A stretch of 64,000 nucleotides of DNA from Streptomyces hokutonensis (GTDB taxonomy: Bacteria > Actinomycetota > Actinomycetes > Streptomycetales > Streptomycetaceae): positions 30,197 through 94,196 of the forward strand of contig NZ_BARG01000089.1 in NCBI RefSeq assembly GCF_000376565.1, given 5' to 3'. The notes below the pieces were generated by a model. That model was not told the origin of the DNA, did not search any database, and saw only the letters and a program-made list of their open reading frames with translations. Positions within the stretch are counted from its first letter, which is position 1; every line of letters starts with the position of its first letter. A program made the position numbers and the translations under genes. This document shows, piece after piece, positions 1 to 11,406 of this stretch.

Positions 1-1
1 C

Positions 2-2200
2 GGCGAACGCTTCGTCGACTCCGACTACTGGTCCGGCCAGATGATGGCCGAGTTCGCGGCGGAGGTGGCGTCCGACCGCGGACCCGTGTACCTGAAGCTG
101 AGCCACCTCCCGGAGGAGTCGATCTCCGCCCTGGAGTCGATCCTCCACTCGACGGAGCGGCCCACCCGAGGCACCTTCCACGAAGGCCGCGGCCACGACT
201 ACCGCACCCACGACGTCGAGATGCACATCTCCGAGATCGGCCTCTGCGGCGGCCATTCGGCCTCGGGCGTACGGGTCGACGACCACGCCCGTACGACCGT
301 CCCCCGCCTCTACGCCGCCGGTGACCTCGCCTGCGTCCCGCACAACTACATGATCGGCGCATTCGTCTTCGGCGACCTCGCGGGCGCGGACGCGGCCCAA
401 TACACCGCGTACGAGGGCGAGTTGCCGCTGTCCCAGCTCCGTGACGCGCACGAGCTGATCTACCGCCCGCTGCGCAACCCGGACGGCCCGCCGCAGCCCC
501 AGGTCGAGTACAAGCTGCGCCGCTTCGTGAACGACTACGTGGCCCCGCCGAAGTCCGGCGCCCGGCTGTCCCTCGCCCTGGAGGCGTTCGAGCGGATGCG
601 CGCGGACATCGCCGAGATGGGCGCCCGCACCCCGCACGAACTGATGCGCTGCGCCGAGGTCTCCTTCATCCGCGACTGCGCGGAGATGGCGGCCCGCGCC
701 TCCCTGGCCCGCACGGAGTCCCGCTGGGGCCTCTACCACGACCGCCTCGACCATCCCGCTCGCGACGACGTCTCCTGGTTCCACCACCTCGACCTGCACA
801 AGTCCCCCTCCGGTGCGATGGAGTTCACGGCCCGACCCGTGGCCCCCTACCTGGTCCCGATCGAGGACTTCACCCCGACCGGCGGCCCCTCCCGCCGACT
901 CGGCGAGGTACATCCCGAGAACGTGGCCACGGCGGGCTCCCGCGACACGGCCCCGCTGGTGTCCCCGACGGAGCTGCCCGAGGAGCGCGCCGCGGACATC
1001 CCCACGACCACAACTCCCGCCCCCGGTACGGCTCCAGCAGCCCACGCCACCGTTTCGGCTCCGGCTCCGGCTCCCGCTCCCGCTCCCGCTCCCGCTCCCG
1101 GCCAGTCCTCCTCCCGTCTCCTCGAACTCGTCGCCCTCGCCGAGGAAGAGCCCGAACTCGACGCCCTGCTCCCCTACTTGACCGACTCGGCCCCGTCCGT
1201 CCGCCGCGAGGCGATCACCGTCCTGACGGAGACCCTCCCGCCCGGCACTGGCCCCGCCCTCGCCGAAGCCCTCCGCGACCCCGCCGCCGAAGTCCGCACG
1301 GCCGCCGCGGCCTCCCTGCGCGAACTCGTCGAGACACTGCCCCCTTCCCCCGCCCTCCGCGACGGCCTCGCCGCCGCTCTGACCGAGCCCGACCCCGTGG
1401 TCCGCGCCGCCGCCCTCGACGTACTGCGCGCGCTGCACCTCGGCGACGCGGAACTGTTCGCCCGCTCCCTGACCGACCCCGACACCACCGTCCGCATCGA
1501 GGCCGTCCGCGCCCTGGTCTCGGTCGACGCCACCGCCGAGCTCGCCCAGGCAGCACCGTCGGACCCGTCCCGCGAGGTCCGCGTCACCTTCACCAAGGCG
1601 CTGGGGACGGTGGCGGCGGGGCGGTTGGGCGACACCGGGCTGGTGGCCTCCGGGCCGGGAACGGGTTCCGGGCCGGGAACGGGTTCCGAGGCGGGAGCGG
1701 GTTCCGAGGCGGGAACAGGTTCCGAAGCGGGAACAGGTTCCGTCACCGGCGGGACCGGCGCACCCCTCGCCGGCACGTCAACCGACCGCGCCCCCGGGAC
1801 CGCACCCGCGAACCCCGCCGCACCGCACGGCCAGGACAACGCGGCCCTCGGCGCCCTCGCCACCCTCACCGACGACCCCGACCCCCTGGTCCGCGCCGCC
1901 GCCTACGGCGCCCTGGGCACCACCGGTTGCCCGGCCCCCCTCGCGACCCGTGCCGTCGCCGCCCTGGCCGACCCCGCCTGGCAGGTCCGGGCCGGTGCCG
2001 CGACCGCGCTGTCCGCCGCCGCCCCCGACACCTCGGTCCCGGCCCTGGCCAAGACCCTGGCCGACCCGAACGCCGACGTACGCAAGGCGGCCGTCCTCGC
2101 CCTGACCCGGCACCGCACCACCGACGCCCGCGCGGCCCTCGCCACGGCGACCACCGACTCGGACGCGGACGTCAGGGCGTACGCGACCCGCGCGCTGTAG
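2..2200 (+). CDS. Fumarate reductase/succinate dehydrogenase-type flavoprotein with C-terminal HEAT repeats (5' truncated)
   Basis: The reading frame is open from the window edge, so the N-terminus with the main FAD-binding motif lies upstream; 732 codons are visible. Residues 1-290 match the FAD/capping and helical C-terminal domains of the fumarate reductase/succinate dehydrogenase/adenylylsulfate reductase flavoprotein family; the YAAGDL stretch near residue 117 is the typical FAD-contacting motif. An Ala-Pro linker follows (about 1057-1100). After it come HEAT-like repeats recognisable as recurring DPxxxVRxAA units (about 1130-1620 and 1845-2190), split by a Gly/Ser/Ala minisatellite. HEAT repeats usually bind partner proteins, so the tail may dock an iron-sulfur partner encoded upstream; that is inference. 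The family call is firm, the substrate is unknown. Confidence 0.75.
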   Translation, partial: GERFVDSDYWSGQMMAEFAAEVASDRGPVYLKLSHLPEESISALESILHSTERPTRGTFHEGRGHDYRTHDVEMHISEIGLCGGHSASGVRVDDHARTTVPRLYAAGDLACVPHNYMIGAFVFGDLAGADAAQYTAYEGELPLSQLRDAHELIYRPLRNPDGPPQPQVEYKLRRFVNDYVAPPKSGARLSLALEAFERMRADIAEMGARTPHELMRCAEVSFIRDCAEMAARASLARTESRWGLYHDRLDHPARDDVSWFHHLDLHKSPSGAMEFTARPVAPYLVPIEDFTPTGGPSRRLGEVHPENVATAGSRDTAPLVSPTELPEERAADIPTTTTPAPGTAPAAHATVSAPAPAPAPAPAPAPGQSSSRLLELVALAEEEPELDALLPYLTDSAPSVRREAITVLTETLPPGTGPALAEALRDPAAEVRTAAAASLRELVETLPPSPALRDGLAAALTEPDPVVRAAALDVLRALHLGDAELFARSLTDPDTTVRIEAVRALVSVDATAELAQAAPSDPSREVRVTFTKALGTVAAGRLGDTGLVASGPGTGSGPGTGSEAGAGSEAGTGSEAGTGSVTGGTGAPLAGTSTDRAPGTAPANPAAPHGQDNAALGALATLTDDPDPLVRAAAYGALGTTGCPAPLATRAVAALADPAWQVRAGAATALSAAAPDTSVPALAKTLADPNADVRKAAVLALTRHRTTDARAALATATTDSDADVRAYATRAL
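1652..1741 (+). repeat. Five-copy 18-bp in-frame minisatellite
   Basis: Five 18-bp units run head to tail (starts 1652, 1670, 1688, 1706, 1724). The first two are identical and the others differ by one to four bases. Each encodes a G-[PA]-G-[TA]-G-S-like hexapeptide, often with Glu as first residue. The array sits inside the flavoprotein gene between two HEAT-repeat blocks and forms a flexible linker. The 18-bp unit keeps frame, so copy-number change would only alter linker length. Confidence 0.9.
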
Positions 2201-2224
2201 GGGCCTCCCCTACAGGCCAGCCCC

Positions 2225-4261
<2,037 letters not shown>

Positions 4262-4505
4262 CGCTCGTCCCCCGTACGTCGTCCCTCGACCACTGCGTCC
4301 ACGATAGGGCTCCGCGCTGACAGCGTCGGAGTTATCCACAGGCCGGCGGCGGTGACCGGGTGTGGTCAGTCGAATGGCTCCCGTCACATGGCGCGACCGG
4401 TGGGGCCGGAACATGCTGCTCGGGCGGGCCGGGGGAGGTCCGCCACGCCACCGAACGGACGGCGCGCCGTGCGCGGACGCCTCCCGAAGTCCAAGGAGCC
4501 CCACC

Positions 4506-5054
4506 ATGTTCCCTCGGCCGCTGTCCCCTCGGCCCCCGTCCTCCCGGCCCCTGCGTGGCGCCGTCAAGACCGCCGTAGCGGTGGCGACGGCCGCGGCCTT
4601 CGCGCTGACGGCCGCCCCGGCCCATGCCGCGTCCGACCCCGACCCGTCCGTGTGGACCACGCTGAGCAAGACGTACCAGGCCACCTCGAAGTACGGGTAC
4701 GAGGCGTTCGCCGCGGGCGGCGGCTACGCACGCACCGACACCTGTGTCTCCGACCCGGCCGAGGGCGGCATGGGCTACCACTACGTCAACCCGGCGAACA
4801 TCGGTTCACTCGATCCGGCGAAACCGGCGGCTCTGCTGTACGCGGACGGGTCCGACTTCGTCGAGGGGCGCCGGCTGGTCGCGGTCGAGTGGGTGGTGAA
4901 GGACTCGGGGCAGGCGGCGCCGACGCTGTTCGGGCAGACCTTCCAGAAGGACCAGCTCCCGGGCTACTTCACGCTCCACGCCTGGATCTACGAACCCAAC
5001 TCCAAGGGCCTGTTCGCCCCCTGGAACCCCGAGGTCGTCTGCCCGAAGGCCTGA
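4506..5054 (+). CDS. Small secreted protein of unknown function
   Basis: 182 aa. The ATG at 4506 has AAGGAG 8 nt upstream. The N-terminus is a Sec signal: an Arg/Pro-rich n-region, a hydrophobic stretch (VAVATAAAFALTAAPAHA) and a likely cut after AHA near residue 39. The mature part of about 143 residues has only two Cys (CVSDP, near residue 80, and CPKA at the C-terminus), which could form one disulfide, plus a conserved-looking PAEGGMGYHYVNP segment. It resembles small uncharacterised Streptomyces extracellular proteins. It is not a subtilisin inhibitor as far as can be seen. Divergent from recQ and convergent with nuoN. Confidence 0.7.
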   Translation: MFPRPLSPRPPSSRPLRGAVKTAVAVATAAAFALTAAPAHAASDPDPSVWTTLSKTYQATSKYGYEAFAAGGGYARTDTCVSDPAEGGMGYHYVNPANIGSLDPAKPAALLYADGSDFVEGRRLVAVEWVVKDSGQAAPTLFGQTFQKDQLPGYFTLHAWIYEPNSKGLFAPWNPEVVCPKA

Positions 5055-5070
5055 CCGACCGCACATGCAC

Positions 5071-5107
5071 GAAGGCCCCGGCCCCCACGAGGGGAACCGG
5101 GGCCTTC
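5071..5107. terminator. Terminator hairpin between the secreted-protein gene and nuoN
   Basis: A perfect 11-bp inverted repeat (GAAGGCCCCGG at 5071-5081, CCGGGGCCTTC at 5097-5107) with a 15-nt loop lies between two convergent genes. It can serve both directions and probably ends the 16-kb nuo transcript. No strong T-run, as usual in Streptomyces. Confidence 0.75.
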
Positions 5108-5125
5108 TGCCCGCAATCAGCGGAC

Positions 5126-6781
5126 TCAGCGGACGAAGACCCCCGCCTGGTTCGCCAGGTCCAGGAAGTACTGCGGGGCCACACCGAGGACGAGCGTGGC
5201 CGCCACGGCCACCCCGATCGTCGCCATGGTGAGCGGGGACGGGACCGCGACGGTGGGGCCGTCGGGCCTCGGCTCGCTGAAGAACATGAGCACGATCACT
5301 CGGATGTAGAAGAACGCCGCGATGGCGGAGGAGAGCACACCGACCACGACCAGCGGGGCCGCGCCGCCGGCCGCCGCCGCCTTGAACACGGCGAACTTCC
5401 CGGCGAAGCCGGCCGTCAGCGGAATGCCCGCGAAGGACAGCAGGAATACGGCGAACACCGCCGCGACCAGCGGCGACCTCCGCCCGAGCCCCGCCCACTT
5501 CGACAGGTGGGTCGCCTCGCCGCCCGCGTCCCGTACGAGGGTGACGACCGCGAAGGCACCGATCGTCACGAACGAGTACGCGCCCAGGTAGAAGAGCACG
5601 GACGAGACGCCGTCCCGGGTGGTCGCGATGACGCCGGCGAGGATGAAGCCCGCGTGCGCGATCGACGAGTACGCCAGGAGCCGTTTGATGTCGGTCTGGG
5701 TGATCGCGACGATCGCGCCGCCCAGCATCGTGATGATCGCGACGCCCCACATGACGGGCCGCCAGTCCCAGCGCAGGCCCGGCAGCACGACGTAGAGGAG
5801 CCGGAGCAGCGCTCCGAAGGCGGCCACCTTGGTCGCGGCGGCCATGAAGCCGGTGACCGGGGTCGGCGCGCCCTGGTAGACGTCGGGCGTCCACATGTGG
5901 AACGGCACCGCGCCCACCTTGAACAGCAGCCCCATGACGATCATCGCGCCGCCGATGAGCAGCAGCGCGTCGTTGCCCATGGTGTCCGCGAGGGCGGGGT
6001 TGATGTTGGTGATGGAGCCGTCGACGACCTGCGCGATCGTGGCGTACGACATCGAGCCCGCGTAGCCGTAGAGCAGCGCGATGCCGAAGAGGGTGAACGC
6101 GGAGGCGAAGGCGCCGAGGAGGAAGTACTTGACCGCCGCTTCCTGCGACAGGAGCCGCTTGCGGCGGGCCAGGGCGCACAGGAGGTAGAGCGGGAGGGAG
6201 AAGACTTCCAGGGCCACGAACAGGGTCAACAGGTCGTTGGCGGACGGGAAGACCAGCATTCCGGAGACCGCGAAGAGCAGGAGCGGGAACACCTCCGTGG
6301 TGGTGAACCCGGCCTTGACGGCGGCCTTCTCGCTGTCGCTGCCGGGCACGGACGCGCCCTGCGCGGCGAAGGAGTCGACCCGGTTGCCGTGTGCCTCGGG
6401 GTCGAGGCGCCGCTCGGCGAAGGTGAACAGGCCGACGAGGCCGGAGAGCAGGATCACGCCCTGGAGGAACAGGGAGGGTCCGTCGACCGCGATCGCGCCC
6501 ATCGCCGCGATGTGCGCCTTGGTGGTGCCGTATCCGTCCGCCGCGAGCGCCACGACCGCCGCGAAGGCGGCGCAGAGCGCCACGACGGACACGAACACCT
6601 GGGCGTAGTAACGGGACTTGCGCGGGACGAACGCCTCGACCAGTACCCCGATGAGCGCCGCGCCGAGGATGATCAAGGTGGGCGACAACTGCCCGTACTC
6701 GATCTTCGGCGTGGGGATCTTCGAGATCGGGTCCGCGCCCGCCGCCGTTGTCCACAGGCTGTGGACGGCTGTTGCGCTCAC
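5126..6781 (-). CDS. nuoN: NADH-quinone oxidoreductase subunit N
   Basis: 551 aa, one of the three antiporter-like proton-pumping membrane subunits of complex I. Many hydrophobic segments are seen. The discontinuous-helix region with family signatures is clear (KVGAVPFHMWTPDVYQGAP; the conserved Lys/His channel residues lie here and in KRLLAYSSIAHAGF). GTG start at 6781 overlaps the nuoM stop (GTGA), so translation is coupled. Last gene of the operon; a terminator hairpin follows at 5071-5107. Confidence 0.95.
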   Translation of the reverse strand: MSATAVHSLWTTAAGADPISKIPTPKIEYGQLSPTLIILGAALIGVLVEAFVPRKSRYYAQVFVSVVALCAAFAAVVALAADGYGTTKAHIAAMGAIAVDGPSLFLQGVILLSGLVGLFTFAERRLDPEAHGNRVDSFAAQGASVPGSDSEKAAVKAGFTTTEVFPLLLFAVSGMLVFPSANDLLTLFVALEVFSLPLYLLCALARRKRLLSQEAAVKYFLLGAFASAFTLFGIALLYGYAGSMSYATIAQVVDGSITNINPALADTMGNDALLLIGGAMIVMGLLFKVGAVPFHMWTPDVYQGAPTPVTGFMAAATKVAAFGALLRLLYVVLPGLRWDWRPVMWGVAIITMLGGAIVAITQTDIKRLLAYSSIAHAGFILAGVIATTRDGVSSVLFYLGAYSFVTIGAFAVVTLVRDAGGEATHLSKWAGLGRRSPLVAAVFAVFLLSFAGIPLTAGFAGKFAVFKAAAAGGAAPLVVVGVLSSAIAAFFYIRVIVLMFFSEPRPDGPTVAVPSPLTMATIGVAVAATLVLGVAPQYFLDLANQAGVFVR

Positions 6782-8349
6782 TTGGCCGCCTCCACCGAGG
6801 GCTTGGGATCCTTCTTGTGTACGTCGGACAGGGTCTGCTTGACCGACGGGTTCACGATGTCCGTGACCGGCTTCGGGTAGACGCCCAGGAAGATCAGCAG
6901 CACGATCAGCGGGGCGACGACCAGGAGTTCACGCGGTCGCAGGTCCGGCATCGCGGCGACCTCGGGCTTCACCGGGCCGGTCATCGTCCGCTGGTAGAGG
7001 ACGAGGGTGTAGAGCGCGGCGAGGACGATGCCGAAGGTGGCGATGATCCCGATGGCCGGGTAGCGCGTGAACGTGCCGACCAGGACCAGGAACTCACTCA
7101 CGAAGGGCGCGAGTCCCGGCAGCGACAGGGTCGCGAGGCTGCCGATCAGGAAGGTGCCGGCGAGCACTGGGGCCACCTTCTGCACCCCTCCGTAGTCGGC
7201 GATCAGGCGCGAGCCGCGCCGCGAGATCAGGAAGCCGGCGACCAGCATCAACGCGGCCGTGGAAATGCCGTGGTTGACCATGTAGAGCGTCGCGCCGGAC
7301 TGGCCCTGACTGGTCATCGCGAAGATGCCCAGGATGATGAACCCGAAGTGCGAGATCGACGCGTACGCCACCAGCCGCTTGATGTCCCGCTGGCCGACCG
7401 CGAGCAGCGCCCCGTAGATGATGCTGATCAGGGCGAGCACGAGGATGACGGGCGTCGCCCACTTGCTGGCCTCCGGGAAGAGCTGGAGGCAGAAGCGGAG
7501 CATCGCGAAGGTGCCCACCTTGTCGACGACCGCCGTGATGAGCACGGCCACCGGGGCGGTGGACTCCTGCATGGCGTTGGGCAGCCAGGTGTGCAGCGGC
7601 CACAGGGGCGCCTTCACCGCGAAGGCGAAGAAGAAGCCCAGGAACAGCCAGCGTTCGGTGTTGGTCGCCATGTGCAGCGTGCCGTTGGCCCGCGCCTGCG
7701 CGATCTCCGCGAGCGAGAAGTTCCCGGCCACTACGTAGAGGCCGATCACGGCCGCCAGCATGATGAGTCCGCCGACCAGGTTGTAGAGCAGGAACTTGAC
7801 GGCCGCGTACGACCGTTGGGTGGCCGCCGCCTCGTCGCCGTGCTCGTGGGCCCGGTCCCCGAAGCCGCCGATGAGGAAGTACATCGGGATCAGCATGGCT
7901 TCGAAGAAGATGTAGAAGAGGAAGACGTCGGTGGCCTCGAAGGAGATGATCACCATCGCCTCCACCGCAAGGATGAGGGCGAAGAAGCCCTGGGTGGGCC
8001 GCCAGCGCTTGCTGCCGGTCTCCAGGGGGTCGGCGTCGTGCCAGCCGGCCAGGATCACGAACGGGATCAGCAGGGCGGTGAGCGCGATGAGCGCGACCGC
8101 GATGCCGTCGACGCCCAGCTCGTAGCGGACTCCGAAGTCGGCGATCCAGGGGTGGGACTCGGTGAGTTGGTAGCGGTCGCCGCCCGGGTCGAAGCGCACC
8201 AGGACGACGATGCCCAGCGCGAGCGTCGCCAGCGAGACGAACAGCGCCAGCCATTTCGCGGCGGTGCGCCGGGCGGCCGGGACGGCGGCCGTGGCCACCG
8301 CCCCGAGGGCCGGGAGCGCCGCCGTCGCTGTCAGGAGGGGAAAGGACAT
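6778..8349 (-). CDS. nuoM: NADH-quinone oxidoreductase subunit M
   Basis: 523 aa antiporter-like membrane subunit of complex I. The open frame runs on far upstream, but the real start is the ATG at 8349 (MSFPLLTATAALPALG), 5 nt after the nuoL stop. Signatures: FEAMLIPMYFLIGGFG, the TWLPNAMQESTAPVAV channel-helix motif and KRLVAYASISHFGFI. The stop overlaps the GTG of nuoN. Confidence 0.95.
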   Translation of the reverse strand: MSFPLLTATAALPALGAVATAAVPAARRTAAKWLALFVSLATLALGIVVLVRFDPGGDRYQLTESHPWIADFGVRYELGVDGIAVALIALTALLIPFVILAGWHDADPLETGSKRWRPTQGFFALILAVEAMVIISFEATDVFLFYIFFEAMLIPMYFLIGGFGDRAHEHGDEAAATQRSYAAVKFLLYNLVGGLIMLAAVIGLYVVAGNFSLAEIAQARANGTLHMATNTERWLFLGFFFAFAVKAPLWPLHTWLPNAMQESTAPVAVLITAVVDKVGTFAMLRFCLQLFPEASKWATPVILVLALISIIYGALLAVGQRDIKRLVAYASISHFGFIILGIFAMTSQGQSGATLYMVNHGISTAALMLVAGFLISRRGSRLIADYGGVQKVAPVLAGTFLIGSLATLSLPGLAPFVSEFLVLVGTFTRYPAIGIIATFGIVLAALYTLVLYQRTMTGPVKPEVAAMPDLRPRELLVVAPLIVLLIFLGVYPKPVTDIVNPSVKQTLSDVHKKDPKPSVEAAK

Positions 8350-8354
8350 CGGTA

Positions 8355-10250
8355 TCAGACCGCCCTCATCAGCAGGGTCGCGGCGACGAGGATGGCCGCA
8401 CCGCCGAACATCGAGACCGCGTACGACCGCGCGTAGCCGTTCTGCAGCTTGCGCAGCCTTCCGGAGAGGCCGCCCATGGAGGCCGCCGTGCCGTTGACGA
8501 CACCGTCGACCAGGGTGTGGTCGACGTAGACCAGGGAGCGGGTGAGGTGCTCGCCGCCGCGCACCAGGACGACGTGGTTGAAGTCGTCCTGGAGGAGGTC
8601 GCGGCGGGCGGCCCGGGTGAGCAGTGAACCGCGCGGGGCGACGGCCGGGACCGGACGGCGCCCGTACTGCGCCCAGGCGATCGCGACGCCGATGACGAGC
8701 ACCACCATGGTGGCCAGGGTGACCGTGAGGGCGCTGACCGGGGAGTTGCCCTCCTCGTGGCCGGTGACGGGCTCCAGCCAGTGCAGGAAGCGGTCGCCGA
8801 TGCCGAAGATGCCGCCGGCGAAGACCGATCCGAAGGCCAGCACGATCATCGGGATCGTCATCGTCCTCGGGGACTCGTGCGGGTGCGGCTCGTGGCCGTT
8901 CTCGTCGGGCTGCCAGCGCTTCTCCCCGAAGAAGGTCATCAGCATCACGCGCGTCATGTAGAACGCCGTGATGGCCGCGCCCAGCAGGGCCGCGCCGCCG
9001 AGGATCCAGCCCTCGGTGCCGCCCTTGGCGAAGGCCGCCTCGATGATCTTGTCCTTGGAGAAGAAGCCGGACAGGCCCGGGAAGCCGATGATGGCGAGGT
9101 AGCCGAGGCCGAAGGTGATGAAGGTGACCGGCATGTACTTCCTGAGGCCGCCGTACTTCCTCATGTCGACCTCGTCGTTCATGCCGTGCATGACCGAACC
9201 GGCGCCGAGGAAGAGCCCGGCCTTGAAGAAGCCGTGCGTCACCAGGTGCATGATCGCGAAGACGTAGCCGATGGGGCCGAGTCCGGCGGCGAGCACCATG
9301 TAGCCGATCTGCGACATCGTCGAGCCGGCGAGGGCCTTCTTGATGTCGTCCTTCGCGCAACCGACGATCGCACCGAAGAGGAGCGTGACGGCACCGACGA
9401 CGGTGACCACCAACTGCGCGTCCGGTGCCGCGTTGAAGATCGCTCCGGAGCGGACGATCAGGTACACGCCGGCGGTCACCATGGTCGCCGCGTGGATGAG
9501 GGCCGAGACCGGGGTCGGGCCCTCCATCGCGTCGCCGAGCCAGGACTGCAGCGGCACCTGGGCGGACTTGCCGCAGGCGGCGAGCAGCAGCATCAGGGCG
9601 ATGCCGGTGAGCTTGCCCTCGGAGGCGTCGCCGACGTGGCTGAGGACCGGCCCGAAGGCGAAGGTCCCGAACGTCGTGAACATCAGCATGATGGCGATGG
9701 ACAGGCCCATGTCGCCGACCCGGTTGACCAGGAAGGCCTTCTTCGCGGCGGTGGCCGCGCTGGGCTTGTGCTGCCAGAAGCCGATCAGCAGGTAGGAGGC
9801 GAGCCCGACGCCTTCCCAACCGACGTACAGCAGCAGGTAGTTGTCGGCGAGGACGAGGATCAGCATCGCCGCGAGGAACAGGTTCAGATAGCCGAAGAAG
9901 CGGCGGCGGCGCTCGTCGTGCTCCATGTACCCGACCGAGTACAGGTGGATGAGCGAGCCGACACCGGTGATCAGCAGGACGAAGGTCATCGACAACTGGT
10001 CGAGGCGGAAGGTGACGTCCGCCTGGAAGCCCTCGACGGGGACCCAGGTCCACAGGTGCTGCATGAGCGTCCGGTGCTCGGCGTTCTTCCCCAGCAGGTC
10101 GGTGAAGAGGACGACACCGATCACGAAGGAGGCGGACGACAGGAGCGTGCCGATCCAGTGGCCGACGGCATCGAGCCGCCGGCCGCCGCACAGCAGTACG
10201 ACCGCTCCGAGCAGAGGCGCCGCTACCAGCAGCGCAATCAGGTTCTCCAC
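8355..10250 (-). CDS. nuoL: NADH-quinone oxidoreductase subunit L
   Basis: 631 aa, the distal antiporter-like subunit carrying the long lateral amphipathic helix. Seen: GWEGVGLASYLLIGFW, the proton-channel region SWLGDAMEGPTPVSALIHAA with its conserved Glu/His/Lys, and DDIKKALAGSTMSQIGYM. The C-terminal ~100 residues hold the lateral helix and a last membrane segment. GTG start 14 nt after the nuoK stop. Confidence 0.95.
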   Translation of the reverse strand: MENLIALLVAAPLLGAVVLLCGGRRLDAVGHWIGTLLSSASFVIGVVLFTDLLGKNAEHRTLMQHLWTWVPVEGFQADVTFRLDQLSMTFVLLITGVGSLIHLYSVGYMEHDERRRRFFGYLNLFLAAMLILVLADNYLLLYVGWEGVGLASYLLIGFWQHKPSAATAAKKAFLVNRVGDMGLSIAIMLMFTTFGTFAFGPVLSHVGDASEGKLTGIALMLLLAACGKSAQVPLQSWLGDAMEGPTPVSALIHAATMVTAGVYLIVRSGAIFNAAPDAQLVVTVVGAVTLLFGAIVGCAKDDIKKALAGSTMSQIGYMVLAAGLGPIGYVFAIMHLVTHGFFKAGLFLGAGSVMHGMNDEVDMRKYGGLRKYMPVTFITFGLGYLAIIGFPGLSGFFSKDKIIEAAFAKGGTEGWILGGAALLGAAITAFYMTRVMLMTFFGEKRWQPDENGHEPHPHESPRTMTIPMIVLAFGSVFAGGIFGIGDRFLHWLEPVTGHEEGNSPVSALTVTLATMVVLVIGVAIAWAQYGRRPVPAVAPRGSLLTRAARRDLLQDDFNHVVLVRGGEHLTRSLVYVDHTLVDGVVNGTAASMGGLSGRLRKLQNGYARSYAVSMFGGAAILVAATLLMRAV

Positions 10251-10264
10251 GATTCAGCGACCCC

Positions 10265-10564
10265 TCAGAGCTTCATCAGGCTGGCGTCGTCGACCGAGGC
10301 CGAGTGGCGGGAACGGAACAGCGACACGATGATCGCGAGCCCGACCACGACCTCCGCGGCGGCGACGACCATCGTGAAGAAGGCGATGACCTGACCGTCG
10401 AGGTTGCCGTGCATCCGGGAGAAGGTGACGAACGCGAGGTTGCAGGCGTTGAGCATCAGCTCGACGCACATGAAGACGACGATCGCGTTGCGCCTGATCA
10501 GTACGCCGGTGGCGCCGATCGTGAACAACAGGGCGGAGAGATAGAGGTAGTTGACGGGGTTCAC
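10265..10564 (-). CDS. nuoK: NADH-quinone oxidoreductase subunit K
   Basis: 99 aa, the usual NuoK length, three membrane helices. The E-channel glutamates are present (FMCVELMLNACNLAF and AAAEVVVGLAI). GTG start at 10564 overlaps the nuoJ stop by four bases. Confidence 0.95.
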   Translation of the reverse strand: MNPVNYLYLSALLFTIGATGVLIRRNAIVVFMCVELMLNACNLAFVTFSRMHGNLDGQVIAFFTMVVAAAEVVVGLAIIVSLFRSRHSASVDDASLMKL

Positions 10565-11406
10565 TTCGACGCCTCCTCGGTCCGCTTGAGGTTCGCCGGT
10601 TCGATCGCGGTCCGCTCCAGACGCTCCTCGGCGCGCTGCTCCAGGGCCCGCAGATCGTTGAGCGCCTCGCTGGACACGTCACGGATCTGACCGCGGTCGC
10701 GGAGCGTCTTGCTGACCGTGAGCTCGGACGGGGTGCCGTCGGGCAGCAGGCCCTGGACGTCCACCGCGTTGTGCCGGGCGTAGACGCCGGGGGCCGGGAG
10801 CGGCGGGACGTGCTTGCCCTCGCGGACGCGCTGCTCGGACAGCTCGCGCTGGGTCTTGGGCCGCTCGGTGCGCTCGCGGTGGGTGAGCACCATGGCGCCG
10901 ACGGCGGCCGTGATCAGCAGGGCGCCGGTGATTTCGAAGGCGAACACGTACTTGGTGAAGATGAGGGCGGCCAGGCCCTGCACATTGCCGTTCGCGTTGG
11001 CCGTGCTCAGGCCGTCGAACTGGCTGAGGGATGCGTTGCCGATGCCCGCGACCAGCAGGATGCCGAAGCCGAGCCCGCAGAGAAGGGCCAGCCAGCGCTG
11101 GCCCTTGATGGTCTCCGTCAGGGAGTCGGCGGCCGTGACGCCGACCAGCATCACCACGAAGAGGAACAGCATCATGATCGCGCCGGTGTAGACGACGATC
11201 TGGACGACGCCCAGGAAGTAGGCGCCGTTGGCGAGGTAGAACACCGCCAGGATGATCATGGTCCCGGCGAGGGAGAGGGCGCTGTGCACGGCCCTCTTCA
11301 TGAGGATGGTGGACAGGGCGCCGATCACCGCGACCGTGCCGAGGACCCAGAACTGGAAGGCCTCGCCGGTGGAGGTGGAGTAGGCGGCGGCGAGCTGGGG
11401 GCTCAT
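10561..11406 (-). CDS. nuoJ: NADH-quinone oxidoreductase subunit J
   Basis: 281 aa. The ATG at 11406 (MSPQLAAAYSTSTGEAF) overlaps the nuoI stop in an ATGA quartet; the longer open frame upstream is not coding. Five membrane helices; VVQIVVYTGAIMMLFLFVVML is the family hallmark, holding the pi-bulge helix of TM3. The ~110-residue charged C-terminal tail (ERTERPKTQRELSEQRVREG onward) is longer than in enterobacterial NuoJ (about 185 aa), as is common in actinobacteria. Confidence 0.94.
   Translation of the reverse strand: MSPQLAAAYSTSTGEAFQFWVLGTVAVIGALSTILMKRAVHSALSLAGTMIILAVFYLANGAYFLGVVQIVVYTGAIMMLFLFVVMLVGVTAADSLTETIKGQRWLALLCGLGFGILLVAGIGNASLSQFDGLSTANANGNVQGLAALIFTKYVFAFEITGALLITAAVGAMVLTHRERTERPKTQRELSEQRVREGKHVPPLPAPGVYARHNAVDVQGLLPDGTPSELTVSKTLRDRGQIRDVSSEALNDLRALEQRAEERLERTAIEPANLKRTEEASK

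Noticed and set aside
6748..10394. Long plus-strand frames opposite nuoM, nuoL and nuoK
   Set aside because: Shadows of the nuo operon; they lack ribosome sites and domains.
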